Both the position numbers and the translations under genes were made by a program. 64,000 nucleotides of DNA. Source: Ideonella oryzae (GTDB lineage Bacteria > Pseudomonadota > Gammaproteobacteria > Burkholderiales > Burkholderiaceae_C). The stretch covers positions 36,323-100,322 of the forward strand of contig NZ_JAMXMC010000013.1 in NCBI RefSeq assembly GCF_024055665.1, in the 5' to 3' direction. Within the stretch, counting starts at the first letter, position 1. Each line of letters opens with the position of its first letter. This document shows, one piece after another, positions 21,967 to 32,368 of the stretch. The notes beneath the pieces are model-generated. The model did no database searches, had not been told where the DNA came from, and worked only from the letters and a program-made list of their open reading frames with translations.

Positions 21967-24143
21967 CCATGACCCACACCCGCACTCCGAGCACCACCCC
22001 GTCGGGCGCCACCGCGGCGCCGGGCATGCCCCCCATCCACCGCGGCAGCATGAAGCCCCAGCCCTGGCTGGGCGTGACGCGCCGCCTGCGCGGCGAAACC
22101 GCCCCGGCCGACGCGCCCTGGCGCGAGAGCGCCGCGCGCAGCGCCGCTGCCCCCGCCGCCTGGGAAGCCGCCGCCAAGACCCGCCGCCGCTGGCTGCTGT
22201 TCTGGGTGCTGTCGGCCACCCTGCTGTCGGCAGGCCTGCTCTGGAGCATCCAGCCCAGCGCCGGCACCAATGTGGTCGAGCTGGCCCAGGTCGCCCTGTT
22301 CACCCTGCTGTTCGCCTGGGTGGCCGCCGGAGCCATCACCGCGGTGATGGGCTTCTGGGTCACCCTCAAGGGCGACCGCCACACCCTGTCGGCCCAGGAC
22401 GCCGAGGGCGTGACCCTGCCGGCCGATGCCCGCACCGCGGTCATCATGCCCATCTGCAACGAGGACGTGACCACCGTCTTCGCCGGCTTGCGCGCCACCT
22501 GCGAATCGCTGACCGCCTCGGGCGCCCAGCGCCTGTTCGACGTCTTCGTGCTGTCGGACACCAACCGCCCCGAGGTGCGCGCCGCCGAGCTGCGCGCCTG
22601 GCAGACGATGCGCGAGCAACTGGCCGCCGGGGGCAGCGACATCCGCGTGTACTACCGCTGGCGCCAGCTGCGCACCCGCCGCAAGGCTGGCAACGTGGCC
22701 GACTTCTGCCGCCGCTGGGGCCGTGACTACCGCTACATGGTGGTGATGGACGCCGACAGCGTGATGAGCGGCGACACCCTGGTGACGCTGGCCCGCCTGA
22801 TGGAGAAGAACCCGCGTGCCGGCATCCTGCAGACCGCTCCGCGCGCCTGCGGCCATGCCACCCTGCACGCTCGCGCCCAGCAGTTCGCCAGCCGCGTGAC
22901 CGGCCGCCTGTTCACCCTGGGCATGCAGTTCTGGCAGCTGGGCGAGGCCCACTACTGGGGCCACAACGCCATCATCCGCGTCGAACCCTTCATGAAGCAC
23001 TGTGGCCTGGGCACCCTGCCGGGCACCGGTGCGCTGGCCGGCGAGATCCTCTCGCACGACTTCGTCGAGGCCGCGCTGATGCGCCGCGCCGGCTACGAGG
23101 TGTGGCTGGTGGGCGACCTGGAAGGCAGCTACGAGCAGCAACCGCCGCACCTGCTGGCCGAACTGCAGCGCGACCGCCGCTGGTGCCAGGGCAACCTGCA
23201 GAACGCCCGCCTGATCGCCGAGCCGGGCCTGAAGGGCGTGCACCGCGCCATGCTGGCCACCGGCGCCATGTCCTATGTGTCGGCCCCGCTGTGGCTGGCC
23301 TATGTGGTGCTGGGCGCCGGCATCTGGATGAACAGCAACGACGACACCGTGCCCACCCTGCTGACCCATCGCAGCGTGATCACGCTGTGGATCACCACCG
23401 GCCTGATGCTGGCCCTGCCGCGCGTGCTGGGTGTGTGGGCCGTGCTGCGCCGCGGCGAACAGGCCGCTTTCGGTGGCACCGTGCAGCTGATCGCCAGCTC
23501 GGTGCTGGAAGCGCTGATGTCGGCCATCCAGGCCCCCATCCGCATGGCCGCCCACAGCCTCTTCGTCATCGGTGGCCTGACCGGCTGGACGCTGGAATGG
23601 AAGTCGCCCCCGCGGGAAGCCAGCGACGTGAGCTGGACCGAGGCACTGCGCCGCTTCGGCCCACTGACCGCCGTGGTGGCCGTGGCCCTGGTGGCGGTGT
23701 CCAGCGTGTCGCCCGCCACCACGCTGTGGCTGCTGCCCATGGGCCTGCCGCTGCTGTTCTCGGTGCCCTTCACGGTGCTGAGCAGCCAGGGCGTGCTGGG
23801 CCAGCGCCTGCGCGACGCCGGCTGGCTGACCATCCCCGAAGAAGCGCGCTCGCCCGCCGTGCTGCGCCAGGCCTGGCACTACGCCCAGCTCTACGCCAAC
23901 CTGCCGGCCCTGGCCACCGCGCTGCTGTCGGACCTGCCGCGCCTGGCGGCCCTGGCCATGAAGGCCGTGGGCCCGCGCCACACCGGCCAGGGCCTGCGCG
24001 GCGAAGCCCGCCGCCAGCGCATGCTGCAGCTCAGCCGCAACGCGCAGGACGCCGCCGCCGCCGAGCAGCTGCACTTCCTGAACGAGCCGCACAGCCTGCG
24101 CCTGCTGCACGCCGCCACCGCGGGCCAGGCCATGCCGCGCTGA
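21963..24143 (+). CDS. opgH: Glucan glucosyltransferase OpgH/MdoH
   Basis: 726-residue inner-membrane GT2 enzyme that polymerises beta-glucose from UDP-glucose and passes the chain to the periplasm. Two N-terminal spans (RRWLLFWVLSATLLSAGLLW and the next at about 105-130) precede the catalytic loop. Conserved elements are MPICNED, VVMDADSVM, the HDFVEAALMRRAGYEV acceptor region and the QRDRRW (QxxRW) motif. Several C-terminal spans follow. It overlaps opgG by 4 bp (ATGA) and is followed by a strong terminator, giving a two-gene operon. Confidence 0.95.
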   Translation: MTMTHTRTPSTTPSGATAAPGMPPIHRGSMKPQPWLGVTRRLRGETAPADAPWRESAARSAAAPAAWEAAAKTRRRWLLFWVLSATLLSAGLLWSIQPSAGTNVVELAQVALFTLLFAWVAAGAITAVMGFWVTLKGDRHTLSAQDAEGVTLPADARTAVIMPICNEDVTTVFAGLRATCESLTASGAQRLFDVFVLSDTNRPEVRAAELRAWQTMREQLAAGGSDIRVYYRWRQLRTRRKAGNVADFCRRWGRDYRYMVVMDADSVMSGDTLVTLARLMEKNPRAGILQTAPRACGHATLHARAQQFASRVTGRLFTLGMQFWQLGEAHYWGHNAIIRVEPFMKHCGLGTLPGTGALAGEILSHDFVEAALMRRAGYEVWLVGDLEGSYEQQPPHLLAELQRDRRWCQGNLQNARLIAEPGLKGVHRAMLATGAMSYVSAPLWLAYVVLGAGIWMNSNDDTVPTLLTHRSVITLWITTGLMLALPRVLGVWAVLRRGEQAAFGGTVQLIASSVLEALMSAIQAPIRMAAHSLFVIGGLTGWTLEWKSPPREASDVSWTEALRRFGPLTAVVAVALVAVSSVSPATTLWLLPMGLPLLFSVPFTVLSSQGVLGQRLRDAGWLTIPEEARSPAVLRQAWHYAQLYANLPALATALLSDLPRLAALAMKAVGPRHTGQGLRGEARRQRMLQLSRNAQDAAAAEQLHFLNEPHSLRLLHAATAGQAMPR

Positions 24144-24167
24144 GCTGCGGCCCCCGTGCCTCCTGCC

Positions 24168-24191
24168 AAGGGCCCTTCGGGGCCCTTTTTT
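24168..24191 (+). terminator. Rho-independent terminator after opgH
   Basis: The 8-bp stem AAGGGCCC/GGGCCCTT is closed by a TTCG tetraloop and followed by TTTT; it lies 24 bp after the opgH stop. It separates the glucan operon from the type VI island. Confidence 0.9.
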
Positions 24192-24366
24192 GTTGCTGCT
24201 GGTGACAAGCATGACAGCCCGTATGAAAACTCCCCCGGATGGGTGACGGAGTGCCCGAACCCCCTTCCTAGAATCCGCGCGACCCGGGGCGTGCGAGTGT
24301 GACGAGTGTGGAGTGGGCGTGCGCTGCGAGGTCCACACAACAGCCGGCCAGGGAGGGCGGCACACC

Positions 24367-27300
24367 ATGATCAGCAGCCTGACGAGCGCCTTGGCGAGCA
24401 CCTTGGGGCTCTTCGACGATGAGCAGCGCCTGTACCGGCTCGATTCGCCCTGCGCCGAGCTGGCGGGCCTGCACGTGCAGGCCTGGGCCCTGCGCGAAGC
24501 GCTCAGCCGCCCCTGGGAGCTGCAGCTGCTGGCCGTCAGCGAAACCCAGGGCCTGGACCTGCAGGCCCTGCTGGGTCAGCCCCTCACCCTGGTCACCCGC
24601 CTGGCCGACGGCAGCGAGCAGCGCCGCACCGGCCAGGTGCTGCAGGCCGCGGCCGAGGACAGCGACGGCGGCCTGGCGCGCTACCAGTTCACCGTCCAGC
24701 CCTGGCTGGGCTTTCTGGACCAGGCGCTGCGCAGCCAGGTCTGGCAGGACACCCTGCTGACCGACCTCATCGACAGCGTGCTCGGCCGCTATGCCGCCTG
24801 GGCCAGCTGGCGCTGGGCACCCTGCGTGAGCGAGCACCTGGGCGCCTCGGCCCAGGCCGGCGTGCGGCCCTACACCGTGCAGTATCGCGAGACCGATCTG
24901 GCCTTCCTGCAGCGCCTGCTGGCGCGCGAAGGCCTGGCCTACCGCTTCGAGGAGTCCGAAGACGGCCAACCCGGCCCCGCCGTCGTCTTCTTCGCCGACA
25001 GCACGGCCAGCCAGAGCTGCCCGGAGGACGCGGGATCGGCCGCCTGGGGCGGCGTGCGCTTTCACCGCGACGGCGTGCAGGAGGGGCAGGACACCCTCCA
25101 GGCCTTTGGCGGCCAACGCCAGCAGGCCGTGGCCGTGCTCAGCGCCACCCGTTACGACCCCGAGCAGGCCCGCCTGGTGGCCGCCGAGGTGGCCACCGTC
25201 GGCAGCGTGGGCGGCGAAAACGCCCCCTGGCTGGAAACCTACGAGAGCCTGGGCGAGAGCGGCCACGGCGCCCTGCTGGCCGACAGCGGCCAGCTCCAGC
25301 GCAGCCTCACCCTGGCCCAGCAGGCCGTCGAAGCCCGCCACAAGACCTGGCTGGGCCGCTCGGTGGTGCGCAGCTTCAGCGCTGGCCAGCGCTTTGCGCT
25401 GACCGATTCCCCGCTGGACGCGCTGGACGAGCTGCGCCCCGAAGAGGACAAGCAGTTCCTGCTCACCGAGCTCACCCACGCCGGCCTCAACAACCTGCCC
25501 AAGGACCTGGCCGAGACCCTGGCGCGCCAGTTCCAGCCCTGGGGTGGACGGCGCCGCCACGACCCGCTGGCCGAGTTCTGGCCCGAGTGGCTGGAGCCCG
25601 CGCTGATCCGCCAGGCCCAGGCCCGCGGCTACGCCAACGCCTTTGCCGCCATCCGCGCCCACGTCCCCTGGCGGCCGCTGTGGGTGGATGAGCACGGTCA
25701 GTGCCTCTACCCGCGCGCCGTGGCGCCGGGCCCGCTGCTGGCCACCGTGGTGGGCCCTGACGGCAGCACCAGCCCGCAGGGCGACCAGGAGGTGCACACC
25801 GACCGCCTGGGCCGGGTGCGCATCCGCTACGAATTCCAGGGCAGTCCACAGGCCCAAGGAGACAACGCGCCGGGCACCGCCCAAAGCAACGGGCTCTCCA
25901 GCCCCTGGGTGCGCGTGCTGCAGCCGCTGGCCGGCGAAGGCCAGGGCCTGCAGTGGACCCCGCGCATCGGCCACGAGGTGCTGGTGGGCCATGTGGACGA
26001 CGACCTGGAGCAGCCCATCATCCTGTGCGGCCTGTACCACGGCCGCGGCGAGGGCGGCGTGCCCGCCACGCCGGGCGGGCAGGGGGCCGAGGCGGACACG
26101 AGCAGCTTTGCCAGCAGCAGCGACGCCAGCCCCTCGGCCCAGGGCAACCTGAGCGGCGGCAACAGCCCCGCCTGGCACGGCGGCGCCCCGGGCGAGCTCA
26201 GCCAGGGCGGCCAGCGCAACGCCGCGGCCCTGTCCGGCTACAAGAGCAAGGAATTCGGCGGCAGCGGCTACAACCAGCTCGTGTTCGACGACAGCGACGG
26301 GCAACTGCGGGTGCAACTGGCCAGCACCCAGCACGCCAGCCAGCTCAACCTGGGCCACCTCATCCACCAGGCCGACAACCACCGCGGCAGCTTCCGCGGC
26401 ACCGGCTGGGAGCTGCGCACCGACGCCTACGGCGCCGTGCGCGCCCGCCAGGGCCTGCTCATCAGCACCTTCGGTACACAAGCCGCCGAGCCCGCGGGCG
26501 ACAACGCCGCGGGCATCGCCCTGGCCCGGCAACTGGGCACCCTGAGCCAGACCTTCAGCCAGGCCGCCGCCACCCACCAGACCGTGGCCTTCTCCGGCCA
26601 GCTGGGCAGTGCCCAGGCCGGCCAGAGCCTGGTCGACCCGAAGGCAGCGCCCATCCCCGCCTGGCTCACCCAGGTCAGCGGCATGGTCAGCGCCCAGGAC
26701 GCGGACCAAGCGCAAGCCGATGCGGCCGGCAAGAACACCCAGGCCAGCGACGACAAGCTGCCCCACAGCACCGACGCCATCGCCGCTGTGAGCGCCCGTG
26801 GCGGCCTGCTGCAAACCGCGGCGGCCGACATCGTCTACGCCGCCGGCGAGAACATCCACCAGGCCAGCGCGCAGGACATCGACCAGGCCGTGGCCGGCGC
26901 CTGGCGCCTGCACACCGGCCAGGCCATCGGCATCCTGGGCGGGGCCATCCAGCCCGGCAGCCAGGCCGCGGGCACCGGCGTGACCCTGATCGCCGGGCAG
27001 GACCCGCTGAGCATCCAGGCCCAGGCCGGCACCGCCCAGCTGGCCGCGCAAAAGCAGCTGGCCATCCAGAGCCAGAGCGCCAGCGTCAACTGGGCCGCAG
27101 CCAAGAAGATCACCCTGGCCACCGCCGGCGGCGCCTCCATCACCCTGGAGGGCGGCAACATCACCTTCGAGTGCCCGGGGACCATCACGGTCAAGGCGGG
27201 GACGAAGAGTTTTGAGGGGGCCAGCAATGAGCCCATCCAGATGCCGGAGTTGCCTCGGGGCAGCATGAACTTCGACGAGAAATTCCAACTGGTGGATGAC

Positions 27301-27456
27301 GCCGGTGATCCTCTGGCCAACATGAGAGTTCTGCTCACCAGAGCGGATGGATGGTCTTCAGAGTTGGTGACAGATGCAAGTGGCCATTTGCCAGTGCAGC
27401 AGAGCTTTGCCAAAGAGGCCTTGACGATCACGGTTGTGGGACGAGTGGGAGTGTGA
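24367..27456 (+). CDS. vgrG: Type VI secretion tip protein VgrG with C-terminal extension
   Basis: 1029-residue VgrG spike protein. Gp27-like base region (about 1-430), with QYRETDLAFLQRLLAREGLAYRFEES split across the usual block. The OB/gp5 domain is at about 455-560, the T6SS_Vgr region near 618-700 (GYNQLVFDDSDGQLRVQLAS) and DUF2345 at about 790-945. Residues about 950-1029 form a tail with FQLVDDAGDPLANMRVLLTR, resembling transthyretin-like carrier domains that bind cargo. ATG 24367 follows GGGAGG; an upstream GTG (24313) is in frame but has no support. The next gene begins 1 nt after its stop and is probably its cargo. Bases 25927-27215 recur downstream. Confidence 0.93.
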   Translation: MISSLTSALASTLGLFDDEQRLYRLDSPCAELAGLHVQAWALREALSRPWELQLLAVSETQGLDLQALLGQPLTLVTRLADGSEQRRTGQVLQAAAEDSDGGLARYQFTVQPWLGFLDQALRSQVWQDTLLTDLIDSVLGRYAAWASWRWAPCVSEHLGASAQAGVRPYTVQYRETDLAFLQRLLAREGLAYRFEESEDGQPGPAVVFFADSTASQSCPEDAGSAAWGGVRFHRDGVQEGQDTLQAFGGQRQQAVAVLSATRYDPEQARLVAAEVATVGSVGGENAPWLETYESLGESGHGALLADSGQLQRSLTLAQQAVEARHKTWLGRSVVRSFSAGQRFALTDSPLDALDELRPEEDKQFLLTELTHAGLNNLPKDLAETLARQFQPWGGRRRHDPLAEFWPEWLEPALIRQAQARGYANAFAAIRAHVPWRPLWVDEHGQCLYPRAVAPGPLLATVVGPDGSTSPQGDQEVHTDRLGRVRIRYEFQGSPQAQGDNAPGTAQSNGLSSPWVRVLQPLAGEGQGLQWTPRIGHEVLVGHVDDDLEQPIILCGLYHGRGEGGVPATPGGQGAEADTSSFASSSDASPSAQGNLSGGNSPAWHGGAPGELSQGGQRNAAALSGYKSKEFGGSGYNQLVFDDSDGQLRVQLASTQHASQLNLGHLIHQADNHRGSFRGTGWELRTDAYGAVRARQGLLISTFGTQAAEPAGDNAAGIALARQLGTLSQTFSQAAATHQTVAFSGQLGSAQAGQSLVDPKAAPIPAWLTQVSGMVSAQDADQAQADAAGKNTQASDDKLPHSTDAIAAVSARGGLLQTAAADIVYAAGENIHQASAQDIDQAVAGAWRLHTGQAIGILGGAIQPGSQAAGTGVTLIAGQDPLSIQAQAGTAQLAAQKQLAIQSQSASVNWAAAKKITLATAGGASITLEGGNITFECPGTITVKAGTKSFEGASNEPIQMPELPRGSMNFDEKFQLVDDAGDPLANMRVLLTRADGWSSELVTDASGHLPVQQSFAKEALTITVVGRVGV
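25927..27179 (+). repeat. Long direct repeat, copy A (inside intact vgrG)
   Basis: 1,253 bp encoding VgrG residues about 521-938. It recurs at 30242-31494 with no difference that I could see. Homology continues to 27215, matching bases after the downstream insertion element up to 32743. Confidence 0.93.
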
Positions 27457-27457
27457 G

Positions 27458-29179
27458 ATGAGTTCTGTGCCGCCAAGCAATGAGAGATCTCGGCAAGCAG
27501 TGGTCGACAAGGACGGTCGGCCCAGTTTTCAATGGTCGCTTACCCGCTCTTCGCTGACCGACACGGTGAAATTGGTCGCAGGGCCGTTCAATGTGCTGCC
27601 TGTGGTGTTTGTGCCGGGGATCATGGGGTCGAACTTGAAGGACTTGAGCGGTCAACCAGTTTGGCGACTTGATAATGTGGTCGGAGGCAAACCGCTTAAG
27701 CTTGCCAAGCAATGGGCATTTGCAAAGCCCGGGGAGAGGCAACGTGTTTTGCATCCAGCCAAAGTGAAGGTGGATGACCATGGGGCCGTGCCCAAGGGGT
27801 CCAAAGCGCAGCATTCTGCCGACGTCTATCGATCCAGAGGATGGGGCACTGTTTCAGAAACCTCATATCATGAATTCCTGCTGTGGCTGGAGGAAATGCT
27901 GAATCCCACTGAGAGAAATCCCGCGCGATGGCCTGATTTCTATCAGACAGAAGCCACGATAGGCCCGGTTCCAGCATCGGGCGAGGAGCCCAAGCTGTTT
28001 CCAGGTATCAGGATGGGGTTGAAGGGGGAGCCATTCCACGCGGAGAAGATTTTTTCTCCGCTGCTGACGGACGATCTGCTCAAACGATCCAAGTATCTGA
28101 TGCCGGTTTATGCAGTGGGCTATAACTGGCTGGATGACAACAAGAACGCAGCTAAATCGCTGGCCGAAAGGATTCAAGGTATTGTCAAAGCGAATAACCA
28201 GGGTAGCTTCCGATGCCAGCAGGTTCTTGTTGTTACCCATAGCATGGGAGGCTTGGTGGCTAGGGCGTGTGCAGCTTTGCCTGGTATGGAGTCAACGATC
28301 GCAGGTGTCGTGCATGGCGTGATGCCGGCCGTTGGCGCAGCCGTGGCGTATCGGCGCTGCAAGGTGGGGATGGCTGACGAGGACTATGGCACCGGGCTGG
28401 TGATCGGCAACACCGGCCAAGAGGTGACGGCCGTGTTCGCACAGGCGCCGGGTGCGCTGGAGCTGCTGCCCACCCAGCAATACCGCGATGGCTGGCTGAA
28501 GGTTTACGACGCCAAAGGGCAGGTCATTGGGTCAACGTTGCCGGCGGGTGACCCCTACGAAAGCATTTATCTGGAGCGCAAGCAGTGGTGGGGGCTGGTG
28601 AATGAGGCTTGGTTGGCGCCAGCAGACGGGGCACCGATGAAGTGGGATGTGTACAGGTCTAACATCATTCTGGCTGAGAAGTTCCATACCAAGCTGGAAG
28701 GTAGCTTCCATCCTGAGACCTACGCCTTCTATGGCGCCAACGCCAAATCCGATGACAAGAAGACCAGCTTTGAATGCGTCACGTGGCGTTTGAAAGAGGG
28801 TTTGTCGTCGAGTGGTAGGTCTCGTCCCGCACCGACATTCGTGAGGCAGATGGCGCGCGAGAAAATTCGTGGAGAAGGCAGCAGTCCAGCCTATGTGGGT
28901 GGTTCCACGGTCGTGATGCCTTCCTTCGGCGAGGGGCCGCCTGTTGTCTACGAAGCCAGTGATTGGGAAATCCGAGCCGATCGATGGGATGGGCATGGCG
29001 ATGGCACGGTTCCCATCAGTTCAGGTAGTGCACCGCTGCACCTGGGGGGGGCTAAGGTCAAGCAGCAGTTCAGGATTCCTAACATCAAACACGAACCCGC
29101 ATACAACGATGGCACGTCAAGGATGGCCACTTTGTACGCCCTCACCAAGTTGGCCGGTCAAGCAAGGATGCCGACATGA
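27458..29179 (+). CDS. Lipase-type type VI effector (alpha/beta hydrolase, LCAT/PGAP1-like)
   Basis: 573-residue alpha/beta hydrolase without a signal peptide, as expected for VgrG-delivered cargo. An oxyanion region PVVFVPGIMGSNLKDL (about residue 47) precedes the nucleophile elbow VVTHSMGGLVAR with catalytic Ser near 262. Likely Asp in HGDGTVP (about 512) and His in IPNIKHEPAYND (about 548). Phospholipase effectors of the Tle superfamily attack recipient membranes. It starts 1 nt after vgrG and overlaps the next, Tli4-like immunity gene (ATGA), which favours a Tle4-type assignment. GC content is clearly lower than in vgrG, suggesting separate acquisition. Confidence 0.82.
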   Translation: MSSVPPSNERSRQAVVDKDGRPSFQWSLTRSSLTDTVKLVAGPFNVLPVVFVPGIMGSNLKDLSGQPVWRLDNVVGGKPLKLAKQWAFAKPGERQRVLHPAKVKVDDHGAVPKGSKAQHSADVYRSRGWGTVSETSYHEFLLWLEEMLNPTERNPARWPDFYQTEATIGPVPASGEEPKLFPGIRMGLKGEPFHAEKIFSPLLTDDLLKRSKYLMPVYAVGYNWLDDNKNAAKSLAERIQGIVKANNQGSFRCQQVLVVTHSMGGLVARACAALPGMESTIAGVVHGVMPAVGAAVAYRRCKVGMADEDYGTGLVIGNTGQEVTAVFAQAPGALELLPTQQYRDGWLKVYDAKGQVIGSTLPAGDPYESIYLERKQWWGLVNEAWLAPADGAPMKWDVYRSNIILAEKFHTKLEGSFHPETYAFYGANAKSDDKKTSFECVTWRLKEGLSSSGRSRPAPTFVRQMAREKIRGEGSSPAYVGGSTVVMPSFGEGPPVVYEASDWEIRADRWDGHGDGTVPISSGSAPLHLGGAKVKQQFRIPNIKHEPAYNDGTSRMATLYALTKLAGQARMPT

Positions 29180-30225
29180 TGAACATGCGGCGCCGTAGTC
29201 TGATCGCGATAATTATCGGGGCCGCGCTTGCGCTGGCTGCTTGGGCCTTCTGGAGACACGAAATAATCATGGACGAGAAAATCATACTGCCACCCATGAA
29301 GACGATTTGCGTCGGTCGCCACCTCATGGCCTTGCCCTCAGATTTGTCGCTCAGGGGAGATGTGGATCTCGTCTATGGTCTGGACAAGAACTTCAAGACA
29401 GTAAAGGTCGAGGTTCTGCGTGAATCGGGGACGACGCCTACATTTGATGCGTTGGTGGCTAAGAAGGTTGGCGAATTGACCGCGCAGTCCAATGAAGACG
29501 TCCCGAGCAAGAACATGCTGGCGGGCTGGCGCAAGATTGACGAAGACACTGTGCTGATTCGAGCGAATACGGATATATCCGAAAGAGGTTTTTTTACGGC
29601 GCTGGTCGTGGTTCAGCGAGGGGCGGCCGTTGGTCTGGTTACGGCCGACATCTTCGACCACGACAAGCCCGAAGACATCGAGGCCAAGGCGTTGGCTGTT
29701 GCCAAGAGCATCAGCTTTGTGAGCGATCCGGAGAAAGCAGGCAAAGGCACGTGCCTGGGGCCATTGTTGATTGATGCGAAGCAGGACGGCGAATGGATCA
29801 GCGTGAGTGGTAGAAGCGCCAGTCATCCAGATGTTGACGTGGATATTTATGTAAATTCCCTTGTGGCCGAGTCGGATGGGGGATTGTTGAAGCGGGTTGA
29901 AGAAAAGTCGGGGCCTATGGCTAAAATGGGCATGCTTTTTAAGCCTATACGCAAAGGAAATGTCGTTATTGCTGGAAGGCCCGGAGAGGAGTTTCTTGAG
30001 TCAGATAAGGATGAGCAGGGTAAGGTGTTCCGGCTTTACAACGCGGAGACCTTGCTTACGAAGCCGTCGACATTTTCAGAGCCGAGCTTTACTTTTCATC
30101 TGAACATGGGCGGGCAATTGCCCGATAGTGATCAGTATGTCGATGCCAGCTTCGACGAAGCTCAGAGCCTTGCCTTGTGGGACTCCATCATCAAGTCCAT
30201 TCGGCTGAGACCAGGGAGTATTTGA
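29176..30225 (+). CDS. Tli4-family immunity protein for the lipase effector
   Basis: 349 residues with an N-terminal membrane anchor or signal (about 7-24, LIAIIIGAALALAAWAFW), so it is periplasmic. That is the expected site for protection from an incoming phospholipase. The N-domain begins MKTICVGRHLMALPSDLSL, the pattern seen in Tli4-type immunity proteins. A second domain (about 195-345) ends SFDEAQSLALWDSIIKSIRL. Start overlaps the effector stop. Low GC like the effector. The truncated vgrG copy begins 16 bp after its stop. Confidence 0.75.
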   Translation: MMNMRRRSLIAIIIGAALALAAWAFWRHEIIMDEKIILPPMKTICVGRHLMALPSDLSLRGDVDLVYGLDKNFKTVKVEVLRESGTTPTFDALVAKKVGELTAQSNEDVPSKNMLAGWRKIDEDTVLIRANTDISERGFFTALVVVQRGAAVGLVTADIFDHDKPEDIEAKALAVAKSISFVSDPEKAGKGTCLGPLLIDAKQDGEWISVSGRSASHPDVDVDIYVNSLVAESDGGLLKRVEEKSGPMAKMGMLFKPIRKGNVVIAGRPGEEFLESDKDEQGKVFRLYNAETLLTKPSTFSEPSFTFHLNMGGQLPDSDQYVDASFDEAQSLALWDSIIKSIRLRPGSI

Positions 30226-30241
30226 TCGAGCAGTGCAAGCC

Positions 30242-31494
30242 CTGGCCGGCGAAGGCCAGGGCCTGCAGTGGACCCCGCGCATCGGCCACGAGGTGCTGGT
30301 GGGCCATGTGGACGACGACCTGGAGCAGCCCATCATCCTGTGCGGCCTGTACCACGGCCGCGGCGAGGGCGGCGTGCCCGCCACGCCGGGCGGGCAGGGG
30401 GCCGAGGCGGACACGAGCAGCTTTGCCAGCAGCAGCGACGCCAGCCCCTCGGCCCAGGGCAACCTGAGCGGCGGCAACAGCCCCGCCTGGCACGGCGGCG
30501 CCCCGGGCGAGCTCAGCCAGGGCGGCCAGCGCAACGCCGCGGCCCTGTCCGGCTACAAGAGCAAGGAATTCGGCGGCAGCGGCTACAACCAGCTCGTGTT
30601 CGACGACAGCGACGGGCAACTGCGGGTGCAACTGGCCAGCACCCAGCACGCCAGCCAGCTCAACCTGGGCCACCTCATCCACCAGGCCGACAACCACCGC
30701 GGCAGCTTCCGCGGCACCGGCTGGGAGCTGCGCACCGACGCCTACGGCGCCGTGCGCGCCCGCCAGGGCCTGCTCATCAGCACCTTCGGTACACAAGCCG
30801 CCGAGCCCGCGGGCGACAACGCCGCGGGCATCGCCCTGGCCCGGCAACTGGGCACCCTGAGCCAGACCTTCAGCCAGGCCGCCGCCACCCACCAGACCGT
30901 GGCCTTCTCCGGCCAGCTGGGCAGTGCCCAGGCCGGCCAGAGCCTGGTCGACCCGAAGGCAGCGCCCATCCCCGCCTGGCTCACCCAGGTCAGCGGCATG
31001 GTCAGCGCCCAGGACGCGGACCAAGCGCAAGCCGATGCGGCCGGCAAGAACACCCAGGCCAGCGACGACAAGCTGCCCCACAGCACCGACGCCATCGCCG
31101 CTGTGAGCGCCCGTGGCGGCCTGCTGCAAACCGCGGCGGCCGACATCGTCTACGCCGCCGGCGAGAACATCCACCAGGCCAGCGCGCAGGACATCGACCA
31201 GGCCGTGGCCGGCGCCTGGCGCCTGCACACCGGCCAGGCCATCGGCATCCTGGGCGGGGCCATCCAGCCCGGCAGCCAGGCCGCGGGCACCGGCGTGACC
31301 CTGATCGCCGGGCAGGACCCGCTGAGCATCCAGGCCCAGGCCGGCACCGCCCAGCTGGCCGCGCAAAAGCAGCTGGCCATCCAGAGCCAGAGCGCCAGCG
31401 TCAACTGGGCCGCAGCCAAGAAGATCACCCTGGCCACCGCCGGCGGCGCCTCCATCACCCTGGAGGGCGGCAACATCACCTTCGAGTGCCCGGG
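30242..31494 (+). repeat. Long direct repeat, copy B (in truncated vgrG)
   Basis: Copy of 25927-27179 at an offset of 4,315 bp. The left edge falls 17 bp after the immunity gene stop; the right edge is created by the insertion element, and homology resumes at 32708-32743. Confidence 0.93.
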
Positions 31495-31508
31495 CGTAAG
31501 CTCACCTG

Positions 31509-32345
31509 TCAAGCAGACAGTTGATTCCTAGAGTCTGCGGCGGTGGTGGTGATCAATCTGGGCATGAACTGCTTGGGCGGTACGCCGCCCAGCGCGTCAT
31601 GCGGTCGGTACTCGTTGTACTGGGTCAACCAGTCGTCGGCGATGGCCTGCACCTGCTCGATCGAGTTGAACAGGTAGGCATCGAGCACTTCCGTTCGGAA
31701 CGTCCGGTTGAAGCGCTCGATGTAGGCGTTCTGGTTGGGCTCGCCGGGCTCGATGTAGTTCAGGGCAATGCCTTTGCGCTGGGCCCATTCGACGAAGTCG
31801 TGGCTGGTCATCTCCGGGCCGTTGTCCATGCGGATCGACAGCGGTGCGCCGTACCAGTCCACCAGCCGGTCCATCGTGCGGATCAGCATCGAGGCAGGCA
31901 GCGACTGAGCCACCTGGATGGCCAGCGCCTCGCGGTTGGCCTCGTCGATCACGTTGAGCGTGCGGAACCGCCGGCCGTCGTAGAGCACGTCGTGCATGAA
32001 GTCCAAGGCCCAACCCTGGTTGACGAGCGATCCCGCAGCCAGCGGCACCGGCTCGCGCTTGGGAATGCGCCGCTTCGTGCGGCGAGGAATGTTCAGGCCC
32101 AACTCGCAGTACACCCGCCAGACCCGCTTGTGGTTCCACGCCCGCCCATCCAGGCGCAGTCGGTCGAAGCACTTCCAGAACCCCCAGCGGCCATTGCGCT
32201 CGACGACGCCGTTGAGCGCGTCGATGACCTCGGCGTCTTTCTCCTGAGGCAGCGGCGGCACCTTGTAGTACGCCGCCCGCGACAAGCCTGTGGCTCTGCA
32301 GGCTCGCTGAATCGACAGGCGATGCTCGGTCACCATGACCGCCAC
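31509..32345 (-). CDS. IS3-family transposase OrfB (DDE integrase domain)
   Basis: 278 residues as an independent frame, normally made as an OrfAB fusion by -1 frameshift. HTH_21-like N-terminal part, then the rve core. DDE residues are in [28 protein letters not shown] and [20 protein letters not shown]. The C-terminus is [18 protein letters not shown]. The stop codon lies inside the left inverted repeat. The gene appears complete, so the element may be active. Confidence 0.92.
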   Translation of the reverse strand: MAVMVTEHRLSIQRACRATGLSRAAYYKVPPLPQEKDAEVIDALNGVVERNGRWGFWKCFDRLRLDGRAWNHKRVWRVYCELGLNIPRRTKRRIPKREPVPLAAGSLVNQGWALDFMHDVLYDGRRFRTLNVIDEANREALAIQVAQSLPASMLIRTMDRLVDWYGAPLSIRMDNGPEMTSHDFVEWAQRKGIALNYIEPGEPNQNAYIERFNRTFRTEVLDAYLFNSIEQVQAIADDWLTQYNEYRPHDALGGVPPKQFMPRLITTTAADSRNQLSA

Positions 32346-32368
32346 CGCCTGCCGCTTCGCGGACGGCG

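Noticed and set aside
24244..24274. TAGAAT (24269-24274) as a vgrG -10 box
   Set aside because: The only -35-like sequence (TGACGG) is 19 bp away and weak; not enough to call a promoter.
24268..27288. 1006-residue antisense open frame opposite vgrG
   Set aside because: Same GC-driven artefact; the composition is repetitive and the sense strand encodes a clear VgrG. The matching frame in the second copy only reflects the DNA repeat.
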